A stretch of 40,300 bases of DNA from the NCBI GenBank assembly GCA_964236535.1, contig CAXSEF010000023.1, positions 1-40,300 on the forward strand, in the 5' to 3' direction. The DNA is from CAXSEF01 sp964236535. GTDB lineage: Bacteria > Pseudomonadota > Alphaproteobacteria > Acetobacterales > Acetobacteraceae. The notes under the pieces were generated by a model. The model was not told where the DNA came from, made no database searches, and was given only the letters and a program-made list of their open reading frames with translations. The translations under genes were made by a program, and so were the position numbers. The number at the start of each line of letters is the position of its first letter. Within the stretch, counting starts at the first letter, position 1. Positions 25,348 through 33,638 of this stretch are shown one piece after another.

Positions 25348-26561
25348 GCCGCAGGCGGGTCGCGGTCACCGGGCTCGGCCTGGTCTGTGCGCTGGGGCAG
25401 GGTGTCGCCTCGGCCTGGCCGGCGCTGGTGGCCGGGCGCTGCGGCACCGGGCCGCTCAGCACGATCGACACCGCGCGCTGCGGCATGCGCAGCGTGGGCG
25501 AAATCCGCGGCTTCGACCCGCTCGCGCATTTTGACCGCAAGCGGCTGGCGCTGCTCGACCGGGCGGCGCAGCTGGCGCTGGTGGCGGCGCGCGAGGCAAT
25601 GGCCGAGGCAGGCATCGGAGCGTTCGTCGCGGGGGCCGCGTCGCACCGCGCGGGCACGATCATGGGCGCCCCGGTCGGACAGGTCACCAACGACGACGCC
25701 TATCGGCAATTCTACGGCGAGGGCAGCAACCGGGTGCATCCGTTCACCGTGCCACGGCTTATGCCGAGCGCCTCGGTGAGCCAGGTTTCCGCTGAATTCG
25801 GACTGCGTGGCCCGAGCTACGCGGTGGCGTCCGCCTGCTCGTCGGCCACCCACGCCATCGGCCAGGCGTTCCACGCGGTGGCCTCGGGGCTGCTCGACGT
25901 CGCAGTGACCGGCGGCAGCGACGCGCCGCTGGTGCCCGGCGTGATCCGGGCCTGGGAGTCGCTGCGGGTGCTCAGTCCGGACGTGTGCCGGCCGTTCTCG
26001 CGCGACCGCACCGGCCTGGTGCTGGGCGAGGGCGCCGGGGTGCTGGTGCTGGAGCCGTGGGATGCGGCAGTGGCGCGTGGCGCACGCATCCACGGCGAGG
26101 TGGTCGGGTTTGGGATGAGCGCCGACGCCGCGGATCTCACCGCGCCGGACGCGGACGGCGCGGCAAGGGCGATGCAGGCGGCACTCGACGATGCCAGGGC
26201 AGCGCCCGAGGCGGTCGGCTACGTCAACGCGCACGGCACCGGCACGCTGCTCAACGACCGGATGGAGGCTGACGCGCTGCGCCGGGTGTTCGGCGCGCAC
26301 CTACCCGGGCTGCCGGTGTCCTCGGTCAAGGGAATGCTGGGGCATACGCTGTGCGCCTGCGGCGGCGTGGAGGCGGTCGTCACCGCGTTGGCGCTGCGCG
26401 ACCGGGTTCTGCCGCCGACCACGGGGTTCCGCGAACCCGACCCGGATTGCGTGATCGACTGCATTCCGGGCGAGGCGCGGGCGACGCGGGCGCGCCTGGC
26501 GCTGAGCAACTCGTTCGCGTTTGGTGGGCTGAACGCGGTGCTGGCGCTGGCGCGGGCCTGA
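25344..26561 (+). CDS. FabF-like beta-ketoacyl-ACP synthase
   Basis: This 405-residue condensing enzyme of the KAS I/II thiolase fold extends acyl-ACP by decarboxylative condensation with malonyl-ACP. The active-site Cys165 (ASACSSATH), His297 (NAHGTGT), Lys329 and His334 (SVKGMLGHTL) are all intact. The glycine-rich NSFAFGGLNA motif is at the C-terminus. It overlaps the ACP gene by ATGA, which ties the two together. No reductase or dehydratase gene lies beside it, so fatty-acid enzymes from elsewhere would be needed to reduce its product. It probably makes or extends the starter chain for the type III PKS; that role is inferred from position. Confidence 0.92.
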   Translation: MSRRRVAVTGLGLVCALGQGVASAWPALVAGRCGTGPLSTIDTARCGMRSVGEIRGFDPLAHFDRKRLALLDRAAQLALVAAREAMAEAGIGAFVAGAASHRAGTIMGAPVGQVTNDDAYRQFYGEGSNRVHPFTVPRLMPSASVSQVSAEFGLRGPSYAVASACSSATHAIGQAFHAVASGLLDVAVTGGSDAPLVPGVIRAWESLRVLSPDVCRPFSRDRTGLVLGEGAGVLVLEPWDAAVARGARIHGEVVGFGMSADAADLTAPDADGAARAMQAALDDARAAPEAVGYVNAHGTGTLLNDRMEADALRRVFGAHLPGLPVSSVKGMLGHTLCACGGVEAVVTALALRDRVLPPTTGFREPDPDCVIDCIPGEARATRARLALSNSFAFGGLNAVLALARA

Positions 26562-26576
26562 GGCACACACAGACAG

Positions 26577-26613
26577 GACTCCGCCCCTGAACCCCGGGGT
26601 AAGCCCCCGGACC
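26577..26613. repeat. Degenerate GC-rich intergenic repeat, copy 3
   Basis: GGACTCCGCCCCTGAAC followed by CCCGGGGTAAGCCCCC sits just after the ketosynthase stop, and a GGCCTTGCTTGCC lies further on at 26690-26702. Together they match the element in other gaps of this window. Confidence 0.45.
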
Positions 26614-26766
26614 CACACGTGCCAGGGTGTGCCCCCAAGCGGCCAGGTTCCAAGCGGCTCCGCCTTTTTCGCGGGTGTGGGCAGGGTCCGGCCTTGCTTG
26701 CCTGTACCGCCTAGCCCTTCGGCCGGATGTGGCTGATACTGGATTCTCGGCTTCGGGCCGCTCCTC

Positions 26767-27873
26767 ATGACAAAGGCAGGAACGCAGCCCTTGACCGCCA
26801 CCGCTCACATCAATCGGATTGCGACCGTGGTCCCGCCGCATGACGTGCACGACGCCTTCATCGCCTTCGCCCGCACCCTGATCGTCGACGACCGGTCCCG
26901 CGCGGTGTTCGAGCGCATGGCCGAGCGGTCGGGCATCGTGCGCCGTCACGCGGTGCTGCAGCCTGGCCGAATGGAGCTGGGCGAGGTGGATGCCGCGAGC
27001 TTCTACCGCCGCGGTGCCTTCCCCTCGACTGCGGCGCGGATGCGCCTCTATGAGGAGGCCGCCCCCGCGCTTGCTGTGGAGACGGTCGCCCGGCTGGACC
27101 CGGGCGAGGTGACCCACCTGGTCGTCGCCTCCTGCACCGGCTTCAGTGCGCCGGGACTCGACCTGCAGATCGCGCACCGGCTTGGCCTCAAGGCCAGCGT
27201 GGAGCGCACCCTGATCGGCTTCATGGGCTGCGCCGCTGCGGTGCCGGCGCTGCGTGCGGCGCGCCACATCGTGCGCTCAGATCCGGCGGCGCGGGTGGTG
27301 GTGGTGTGCTGCGAACTCAGCTCGCTGCACCTGCAGGAGAGCGCCGAACTGGAGACGGTGCTGTCGTTCCTGCTGTTCGCCGACGGATGTGCCGCGGCCT
27401 TAGTGACCGCTGAGCCGTACGGCCTGGCGCTCGACGACTTCCGCAACCTGGTGATCCCGGACAGCGCCGGATTCATCACCTGGCACATCGGCGACCAGGG
27501 CTTCGACATGCACCTGTCCGGCCGCGTGCCCGGCCGGATCGCCCAGGCACTGCGGGAAGACGCGAGCCGCAACGACGGCGCCGGCCTGCTGCGTGACGAC
27601 GCCGCCTCGGCGTTCGAACTGTGGGCGGTGCACGCCGGGGGCCGGACGGTGCTCGATGCGGTCGAGGCGGGGCTCTCGCTGGGTCCGGACGCGCTGGCCC
27701 ACTCGCGAGCCGTGCTGCGCGACTACGGCAACATGAGCTCGGCCACGATCCTGTTTGTGCTGGAACGCATCCTGCGCGACGCTCGGGAACAGGCACCAGG
27801 GACGCGAGGGCTCGGCGTCGCCTTCGGGCCGGGGATGGTGGCGGAAAGCTTCCGCTTCCGTATTGCGGCATGA
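26767..27873 (+). CDS. Type III polyketide synthase (chalcone/stilbene synthase family)
   Basis: This 368-residue homodimeric-type synthase condenses an acyl starter with malonyl-CoA units and cyclises the chain to a resorcinol, pyrone or similar ring. The catalytic triad is complete: Cys155 (GFMGCAAAV), His289 (WAVHAGGRTVLDAVE) and Asn322 (YGNMSSATILFVLE). The closing GVAFGPGMVAESF loop is the family signature. ATG 26767 is used; other ATGs downstream lie inside the conserved fold. It follows the ketosynthase by about 205 bases and precedes a methyltransferase. A long-chain alkylresorcinol or alkylpyrone product is likely given the dedicated ACP and KAS, but the chain length cannot be read from sequence. 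Confidence 0.95.
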   Translation: MTKAGTQPLTATAHINRIATVVPPHDVHDAFIAFARTLIVDDRSRAVFERMAERSGIVRRHAVLQPGRMELGEVDAASFYRRGAFPSTAARMRLYEEAAPALAVETVARLDPGEVTHLVVASCTGFSAPGLDLQIAHRLGLKASVERTLIGFMGCAAAVPALRAARHIVRSDPAARVVVVCCELSSLHLQESAELETVLSFLLFADGCAAALVTAEPYGLALDDFRNLVIPDSAGFITWHIGDQGFDMHLSGRVPGRIAQALREDASRNDGAGLLRDDAASAFELWAVHAGGRTVLDAVEAGLSLGPDALAHSRAVLRDYGNMSSATILFVLERILRDAREQAPGTRGLGVAFGPGMVAESFRFRIAA

Positions 27874-27881
27874 GGCACGGC

Positions 27882-27926
27882 GGGAGCACTGACCCGGACC
27901 CCGCCAGGTTGCGACCTTCTGGCCTG
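27882..27926. repeat. Degenerate GC-rich intergenic repeat, copy 4
   Basis: The gap after the PKS gene contains GGACCCCGCCAGG (27896-27908), one base different from GGGACCCGCCAGG at 21170-21182, followed by a GACCTTCTGGCCTGG segment. Confidence 0.45.
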
Positions 27927-27979
27927 GTCTCCCTTGTCGGGGCGAAGTCGGGCCGGCCTCCTGCCCCTCAACTTCGCCT

Positions 27980-28678
27980 TTGATCGATTTCACCCGGCGC
28001 AGTCCGGCCACGGAGCTGATGGACACCGAGACGGTGGACGCCGAGGATTTCCGCCGCTGCCTCGCTGACCTCGCGACGGTGAACCGGGTAACCTTCGCGC
28101 ACCGCCCGACGCTCGCCTTCCTGCGCCGGGCGGTGCGGCGGCGTCCCGGAGCGGGCTTCCGGCTGCTCGACGTGGCTTACGGGCACGGCGACATGACGCG
28201 GGCGATCCGGCGCTGGTGCGACCGGCGGGGCATCGCGGCGGAGCTGTCCGGGGTCGACCTCAACCCGTACAGCGCGATCGCGGCGCGGGCGGCGACACCG
28301 GAGTCCATGCGGATCGACTACCGGACCGGCGACGTGTTCGACGAGCGGCCTGAGCCGCGGCCTGACTACATCGTCAGTTCATTGTTCACGCATCACCTGT
28401 CGGATGCGGACGTGATGCGATTCCTGCACTGGATGGACACGACGGCGGTGCGCGGCTGGCTGGTCAACGACCTGCATCGGCACCGGCTGCCCTACGAGGG
28501 GTTCCGCATGCTGTCGCGGGCGGCGGGATGGCACCGCTTCGTTCAGCATGACGGGCCGGTCTCGATCACCCGGGCGTTCGTACCGGCGGAATGGCGGCGG
28601 CTGCTCGCAGGGGCGGGAGTTGAGGCACGGGTGCGGCGGGTCGCGCCGTGGCGGCTTTGCGTCGAGCGGCTGCGATGA
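27980..28678 (+). CDS. Class I SAM-dependent methyltransferase of the PKS cassette
   Basis: This soluble methyltransferase of about 232 residues has the Rossmann-like SAM fold. Motif I is RLLDVAYGHGDMTRAI (62-76), with Tyr in place of the more usual Cys or Gly before GxG; ELSGVDLNPYSAIAAR provides the acidic end of strand 2, and PDYIVSSLFTHHLSD is motif IV-like. The TTG start at 27980 is tentative. ATG 28019 would remove the ATELMD segment, which I believe is conserved in related proteins, and its GGAG is too close. The gene is 38 bases upstream of the oxidoreductase. It probably methylates the hydroxyl group of the aromatic or pyrone product, as the second step after the PKS. Confidence 0.85.
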   Translation: MIDFTRRSPATELMDTETVDAEDFRRCLADLATVNRVTFAHRPTLAFLRRAVRRRPGAGFRLLDVAYGHGDMTRAIRRWCDRRGIAAELSGVDLNPYSAIAARAATPESMRIDYRTGDVFDERPEPRPDYIVSSLFTHHLSDADVMRFLHWMDTTAVRGWLVNDLHRHRLPYEGFRMLSRAAGWHRFVQHDGPVSITRAFVPAEWRRLLAGAGVEARVRRVAPWRLCVERLR

Positions 28679-28715
28679 CGGCGGCCGGGCGAGCCACGCG
28701 GTGCAGGGGCGGGGA

Positions 28716-29882
28716 GTGCCGCAGACGGGCGTGATCGCCGTGGCAGGCGGCGGGCCCGCGGGGAGTGCGGCGGCGATCCTGTTGGCGCAGGCCGGGCGCG
28801 AGGTTGTGCTGGTGGAGCGTGACCTAGCCCCAGGGCACAAGGTGTGCGGCGAGTTCATCAGCCGCGAGGCGGTTGCGGCGCTGGCGGGACTGGGCGTGAA
28901 CCTCGATGCGCTTGGGGCGCGTCGGATCGACCGGGTGCGGGTCGTGCGTGGCGCCCGGGTCCTGGAGGCGGCGTTGCCGTTCGTGGCGGCAAGCCTGACG
29001 CGGCGGGCGCTCGACACGGCGCTGCAGGCGCGGGCGGAAGCGTGCGGAGTGCGGCTGCTTCGCGGTCGAGTAGTGCGCGACGTGCGGCGGGACCGGCTGG
29101 AACTGGACGGGCCGGGGCCGGACGGGGAGGCGCGCACGGATGAGCCGCTGGAGGCGTCGACGGTGCTGCTGGCGACCGGCAAGCACGATCTGCGCGGGCA
29201 GCGCCGAGTGGCGCCGGACCCGGGGGCTGGATCGCTGGTCGGTTTCAAGACGTATTGGCGGCTGGCACCGGCGCAGGCCCGGGCGCTTGAGGGACATGTC
29301 GAAGTCCTGCTGTTCCGGGGCGCGGCCGGCGGAGGCGCGAGGCGTCGCGCAGGCGCAGGGCAGGCGTTCTATGGCGGGCTGCAGCCGGTGGAGGGCGGGT
29401 GGGCCAATCTGTGTGTGCTGGTGTCGCGCGAGCGTCTGGACTCGGCGGGTGGTCGCTGGGATGCGGTGCTGGAGGGGCTTTGCGCCGAGTGCCCGCACCT
29501 GCAGGCGCGGCTCGCAGGGGCAGGGGCGCTGCTTGAGCGGCCGCTGAGCATCGCGCGGGTGCCGTACGGGTTTGTTCACCCTGGCGGCGAGGACGGGGTG
29601 TTCCGGCTGGGCGACCAGATGGCGGTCATTCCGTCGTTCAGTGGCGATGGGATCGCGATCGCGCTGCACAGCGCAGGGTTGGCTGCGCAGGTGCTGCTGG
29701 CCGGCGGAGATGCAGGGCAATACGCGCGCCAGATGCGCGCCGCGGTGGCGCGGCCGATGCGGGTGGCCCGGGTGCTGTCTGTGGTCGGGAGGACGGGTGT
29801 GGGGCAGGCGGCGCTGGTAACGGCGTGCAGGGCGTGGCCCGGGGTAATCCGGGCGGCGGCCCTGGGGACGCGCGTGGGGTGA
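28716..29882 (+). CDS. FAD-dependent oxidoreductase (geranylgeranyl reductase / aromatic hydroxylase type)
   Basis: This flavoprotein of about 388 residues has the N-terminal dinucleotide-binding loop VAGGGPAGSAAAILLAQAGREVVLVERD (about 9-36). It then has KVCGEFIS, a mid-protein LLATGKHDLRG and the second FAD motif FRLGDQMAVIPSFSGDGIAIAL. This pattern is shared by geranylgeranyl reductase-like proteins and p-hydroxybenzoate hydroxylase-like monooxygenases. GTG 28716 is chosen because GGGG lies upstream and no coding signal appears earlier; GTG 28701 or 28731 are alternatives. In the srs operon of Streptomyces a flavoprotein hydroxylates the methylated alkylresorcinol toward a quinone, and this gene occupies the matching position. 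Hydroxylation versus reduction cannot be settled from sequence. Confidence 0.85.
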   Translation: MPQTGVIAVAGGGPAGSAAAILLAQAGREVVLVERDLAPGHKVCGEFISREAVAALAGLGVNLDALGARRIDRVRVVRGARVLEAALPFVAASLTRRALDTALQARAEACGVRLLRGRVVRDVRRDRLELDGPGPDGEARTDEPLEASTVLLATGKHDLRGQRRVAPDPGAGSLVGFKTYWRLAPAQARALEGHVEVLLFRGAAGGGARRRAGAGQAFYGGLQPVEGGWANLCVLVSRERLDSAGGRWDAVLEGLCAECPHLQARLAGAGALLERPLSIARVPYGFVHPGGEDGVFRLGDQMAVIPSFSGDGIAIALHSAGLAAQVLLAGGDAGQYARQMRAAVARPMRVARVLSVVGRTGVGQAALVTACRAWPGVIRAAALGTRVG

Positions 29883-29891
29883 GCCGGAGGT

Positions 29892-29933
29892 CTTGCGGGC
29901 ATCATCGGGTTCGGATCTAAGGTAGCCCGCAAG
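29892..29933. terminator. Hairpin between convergent genes
   Basis: CTTGCGGGC (29892-29900) and GCCCGCAAG (29925-29933) form a perfect 9-bp stem with a 24-base loop. It lies 10 bases after the oxidoreductase stop and before the convergent zwf gene. A bidirectional transcription end is plausible. There is no clear U-tract. Confidence 0.4.
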
Positions 29934-30108
29934 GCAGACTCTCGAACACCCGAGACTGCCTGCGACGCCCCATAGCCGAGCTGCTGGACAGGGCTTGTCC
30001 GCAGGTGAGTGCCGAAGAACGGTCGCCTGCGCAGGTTCCGTGCTGAGCCATGGCAGCTACGTTCAAAGCGGGCCTGTCACTGCGGCCTTCCGCCGGTTCT
30101 GCTTGCCG

Positions 30109-31707
30109 TCAGCCAGCCTCGTGGCGTATCAGCGAGTGCCAGTGCCGTCCGCTGCGCTCCAGCAGCGTGTCCGCGCCCTTGGGTCCGTATGACCCGGCGG
30201 GGTAGTGCTCGACCTTGGCGGTGTCGGCGGCAGCGGCGTGAAGTGCCGGCTCGACCGCGGCCCAACCGGCCTCAATGTTGTCGGCGCGCTGGAACAGCGT
30301 CGGATCGCCGAGCAGGCAGTCGTAGAGCAGTGTCTCGTAGCCGACGTTGGGCTCCATGTGGAATGCGTCCTGGTAGCGGAAGGCGAGGTCGACCGCGGCA
30401 AGGGTCATCGTCGGCCCGGGCTGCTTGGCGCTGATCGACAGCGACAGCCCTTCCGTCGGCTGGATGCTCAGCACCATCATGTTGGGCGCAAGCCGGTCAA
30501 CAGGAGTGTCGCGGAACAACGCGTAGGGCGCCTGGCGGAAATGCACCACGATCTCGGTGGTACGGCCGCCGAGGCGCTTGCCAGTACGCACGTAGAACGG
30601 GACGCCGGCCCAGCGCCAGTTGTCGATCTCGAGCTTCAGCGCGATGTAGGTCTCGGTGTCGCTGTCGCGGGCCACGTCGGGCTCGTCGCGATAGGCCTGC
30701 ATCGGCTGCCCGGCGATCGCGCCCGCGGCGTACTGGCCGCGCACCACGTTCTCCGGCTCCACCGGGCTGATGGCGCGGATCACCTTGGCCTTCTCGTCAC
30801 GCACGTCCTCGGCGTCGAAGCTGTTCGGCGGTTCCATCGCGATCATGCCGAGCATCTGGAACAGGTGATTGGGCACCATGTCGCGCAACGCTCCGGTCGG
30901 CTCGTAGAACGCCCCGCGGCTTTCCACGCCGACAGTCTCGGCGGCAGAGATCTGGATGTGGTCGATGTGCTCGCGGTTCCAGAGCGGTTCGAAGATGCCG
31001 TTGGCGAAGCGCAGTGCCATGATGTTCTGGATCGTCTCCTTGCCGAGAAAATGGTCAATCCTATAGAACTGGGTCTCGTCGCCGCAGCTCAGGATCTGCG
31101 CGTTGAGCGCCTTTGCGGAATCGAGGTCGGAGCCGAACGGTTTTTCGATCACCACGCGGCGGAAGCTGCCTTCCTCCTGCTTGAGCAGGCCGGCCTGCCC
31201 GAGCTGCTCGACCACGCCGCCGAAGAAGCGGGCGGCAATGGCCAGATAGAACAGCACCGAGCCGTGCAGCTGCTGGCCGAGGCGGGCGATGTCCTCCGGT
31301 TTGGTGAAGTCGGCCTGCAGGTAGCTCAGCCGTTGCGTGACCCAGCCCCACGGTTCCGGGTCTATCTTCTCGACGTAGAACTCGGCCGACGGATCGCGAG
31401 TGAACTCCTGCATGGTAGCGGTCAGTTCGTCGCGCCAAGCCTCGTCGTCGCCGTCGGTCCGGTCCACCCCGATGACTTGGAACCCACCGTCCAGCAGCTT
31501 GTCGTTAGCCAGGTTGTAGAGCGCGGGCATCAACAGGCGCTTGGTCAGGTCGCCGTGGGCCCCGAATATCACCATGGTGCAGGGCGGTGCTGGGCTGGCT
31601 GCGGCGGGCGCGGTCGTGGGGCCGGGTCTGTTGGGCTGCGCGAGGGCGGAGCGGGTCGCGGCCGGGTCGGGGCTAGCGGCAGGCGCAGGGTGCGGGCTTG
31701 GGGTCAT
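30109..31707 (-). CDS. zwf: Glucose-6-phosphate 1-dehydrogenase
   Basis: This cytoplasmic enzyme oxidises glucose-6-phosphate to 6-phosphogluconolactone with NAD(P)+, feeding the pentose-phosphate or Entner-Doudoroff pathway. The 532-residue protein has the N-terminal nucleotide-binding VIFGAHGDLTKRLLMPALYNL after a Pro/Ala-rich tail, and the diagnostic YRIDHFLGKE near residue 218 with the catalytic His. VIEKPFGSDL, FANGIFEPLWNREHIDHIQI and PFYVRTGKRL are also present. ATG 31707 has GAGGTG upstream on the - strand; the open frame reaching 31785 adds residues that look non-coding. No pgl, gnd or edd gene is adjacent. Confidence 0.97.
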   Translation of the reverse strand: MTPSPHPAPAASPDPAATRSALAQPNRPGPTTAPAAASPAPPCTMVIFGAHGDLTKRLLMPALYNLANDKLLDGGFQVIGVDRTDGDDEAWRDELTATMQEFTRDPSAEFYVEKIDPEPWGWVTQRLSYLQADFTKPEDIARLGQQLHGSVLFYLAIAARFFGGVVEQLGQAGLLKQEEGSFRRVVIEKPFGSDLDSAKALNAQILSCGDETQFYRIDHFLGKETIQNIMALRFANGIFEPLWNREHIDHIQISAAETVGVESRGAFYEPTGALRDMVPNHLFQMLGMIAMEPPNSFDAEDVRDEKAKVIRAISPVEPENVVRGQYAAGAIAGQPMQAYRDEPDVARDSDTETYIALKLEIDNWRWAGVPFYVRTGKRLGGRTTEIVVHFRQAPYALFRDTPVDRLAPNMMVLSIQPTEGLSLSISAKQPGPTMTLAAVDLAFRYQDAFHMEPNVGYETLLYDCLLGDPTLFQRADNIEAGWAAVEPALHAAAADTAKVEHYPAGSYGPKGADTLLERSGRHWHSLIRHEAG

Positions 31708-31797
31708 GGCACCTCGGTCGGAGCGTTGCGGATCGCGCGGTCCGCGCCGACCGCGACGTTGCCGATGGAGGGCGGCAGGGTGCACAGCGGCACTGCC

Positions 31798-31807
31798 GGG
31801 GGGGGGG
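31798..31807. repeat. Run of 10 G
   Basis: A homopolymer of ten G lies in the gap between the ankyrin gene end and zwf start. Such tracts can slip during replication or be mis-sequenced. It is outside both coding regions. Confidence 0.9.
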
Positions 31808-31857
31808 TGGCCGAATAGACGACGCGCTGTGATGGGAGTTTGCCGATGCGCACCCCG

Positions 31858-32370
31858 TCAGGCAAGCCGCGCCGCGAGCTCGGCATTGCCCAGGCTGCGC
31901 GCAATGTCGGCTGCGGTCTCGCCCCGGCCGTCTTGTCGGGCGGTGTCGGCGCCGGCGTCGAGTAGCAGTTCCAGCATCGCGATGCGGCCGAACGCGGCGG
32001 CGACCATCAGCGCCGTCTGTCCCACCTCGTTGACCGCGTCGACGTCGGCGCCGGCGGCGAGTAGGCGCCGGGCTACCGTCTCGTGTCCCTTGAACGCCAC
32101 GCCGAGCAGGGGCGTGCTGCCCCGTGTGTCGCGGCCGTCGACGCGTGCGCCGCGCTCGAGCAGCAGGGCCACCGACGCCTCCTCGCCGGCATAGGCGGCG
32201 ATCATCAGCGGCGTGAAGCCGCGACTGTCGCGCGCCTCACGGTCGATCCCGGCATCGAGCATCTGCTCGGCGAGCCCGACGTCGCCCCCGCGCAGCGCGC
32301 GGAGAAACAGGGCGGAGATCTGTTCGGGGGTGAAGCGCGGGCCACTGCCTGGCGGGTCGTCCTGGTCCAT
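31858..32370 (-). CDS. Ankyrin-repeat protein
   Basis: This 170-residue protein has about four ankyrin repeats with the core pattern G-TPL-x-A: FTPLMIAAYAGEEASVALLLERGARVD, STPLLGVAFKGHETVARRLLAAGADVD and QTALMVAAAFGRIAMLELLLDAGAD, plus N- and C-capping helices. No signal peptide or membrane segment is seen, so it is probably cytoplasmic. Ankyrin repeats bind proteins, but no partner can be named. It precedes zwf on the same strand with about 150 bases between them, so co-transcription is possible. Confidence 0.9.
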   Translation of the reverse strand: MDQDDPPGSGPRFTPEQISALFLRALRGGDVGLAEQMLDAGIDREARDSRGFTPLMIAAYAGEEASVALLLERGARVDGRDTRGSTPLLGVAFKGHETVARRLLAAGADVDAVNEVGQTALMVAAAFGRIAMLELLLDAGADTARQDGRGETAADIARSLGNAELAARLA

Positions 32371-32450
32371 GCGCGCAGAGTGCGTGCGTTGCCGCGACCC
32401 GGCAAGGGCAGCCCGGCTGCTGTCGCGTCAGCCAGGGCCGGGCTCGCCAG

Positions 32451-33455
32451 TCAGGCCGGGCTGGCCTGCACGCCCTTGTCGGCACGGGCCTCGTTGCCCT
32501 GCTCGGCCTGCTTCTCGAGCTGGCAGTCCAATTCGGCGCCAACCAGCACCACCATTGTGGAAATCCAGATCCAGGTCATGAAGCCGATCGCAGCGCCCAG
32601 CGAGCCGTAGGTCTTGTTGTAGCTGCCGAAATGGGCAACGTAGTACGAGAACGCAACCGAAGCCACCGCCCAGGTCACCGCCGCGAATGCGCTGCCCGGC
32701 GTGACCCAGCGCCATGACGCGCACGGCCGGCTGGGGCCATAGCGGTAGACCGTGGCCAGGAAGGCACCGATCACCACCAGCAGCAGTGGCCAGCGCGCGA
32801 GGCGCAACAGCAGGTCAGACCACTGACCGATGCCGACGAGGGTCAGCACGATCGGCAGCGCGACTACGCAGGCCACCACCAGCATCACGAACACCAGGGC
32901 GCCGGCAGTGAAGCTTAGCGTGACCAGCGTGAAGCGGATGAAGCCGCGCTGTTCCTGGGTGCCATAGACGATGTTGAGTGCCGAGAACAGCGACTTGATG
33001 CTCTGGTTGGAGCTCCACAGCGAGGTCAAAAGGCCGATCCCGAGGCTGAGGCTGAGCGCCTTGCCGCTGGAGGACGCGAGACTCTGCAGCTGGGTGTCGA
33101 GGATGTCCATCGCCCCGCCCGGCAGCACCGAGGGGATCGAGTGCAGGTTTGCGGACAGGGCTGCCGGGTCGGCGAACAGGCCGTAGAGCGACACCAGTGC
33201 CGCGAGCGCCGGGAACAGTGCGAGCAGGGTGTAGAAGGTGACGCTCGCCGCCTCCTCCATGACGCGGTGGGCCGAGAACTGCACCGCAACCCGCTTGGCG
33301 ACGGCGAACCAGCCGCGGGTCGGGATTTCCGCGGGCGTTTCGGCGTTGCGGCCGTCCGCGCGGGTGCGGCGCTGGCGCGGCGGGCGGGCGGGCGGCGTCG
33401 TGTCGTCGAGCTCGCGACGGATCGCCGCGAGCGTATCCTGGTCAGAACTGGCCAT
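32451..33455 (-). CDS. YihY/BrkB-family inner-membrane protein
   Basis: This 334-residue membrane protein has six hydrophobic segments in the pattern of the YihY/virulence factor BrkB family, once called ribonuclease BN. Recognisable parts are ASVTFYTLLALFPALAALVSLYGLF, LGIGLLTSLWSSNQSIKSLFSALNIVYG, FVMLVVACVVALPIVL, YRYGPSRP and GSYNKTYGSLGAAIGFMTWIWISTMVVLVGAELD. The N-terminal 40 residues are hydrophilic and Arg/Pro-rich. ATG 33455 is chosen because it starts MASSDQD and lies closest to the domain; the open frame extends to 34103 over unrelated sequence. The family's molecular function is not settled. Confidence 0.92.
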   Translation of the reverse strand: MASSDQDTLAAIRRELDDTTPPARPPRQRRTRADGRNAETPAEIPTRGWFAVAKRVAVQFSAHRVMEEAASVTFYTLLALFPALAALVSLYGLFADPAALSANLHSIPSVLPGGAMDILDTQLQSLASSSGKALSLSLGIGLLTSLWSSNQSIKSLFSALNIVYGTQEQRGFIRFTLVTLSFTAGALVFVMLVVACVVALPIVLTLVGIGQWSDLLLRLARWPLLLVVIGAFLATVYRYGPSRPCASWRWVTPGSAFAAVTWAVASVAFSYYVAHFGSYNKTYGSLGAAIGFMTWIWISTMVVLVGAELDCQLEKQAEQGNEARADKGVQASPA

Positions 33456-33638
33456 CGGCGGCGTCCTTCGCGGGCTGGTGGCATCCTCGCTTCGGCGCTG
33501 AAGATGATCGTGGGCAATGGAGGTAGACAGGATGCCAGGATCGCGCGCGGGGTGAAAGACCGTGACGCCGGTCGGACAGGCGGGCACCCTGACCAGAGGC
33601 GGGCATGAGCGCCGCGCCGGACGGCTGCGCATGAGGGC

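Noticed and set aside
24903..26300. Open frame of 465 codons on the - strand
   Set aside because: It overlaps the ACP and ketosynthase on the other strand and its product has no recognisable domain.
30205..31818. Open frame of 537 codons on the + strand
   Set aside because: It is the antisense frame of zwf, which has all the family signatures on the - strand.
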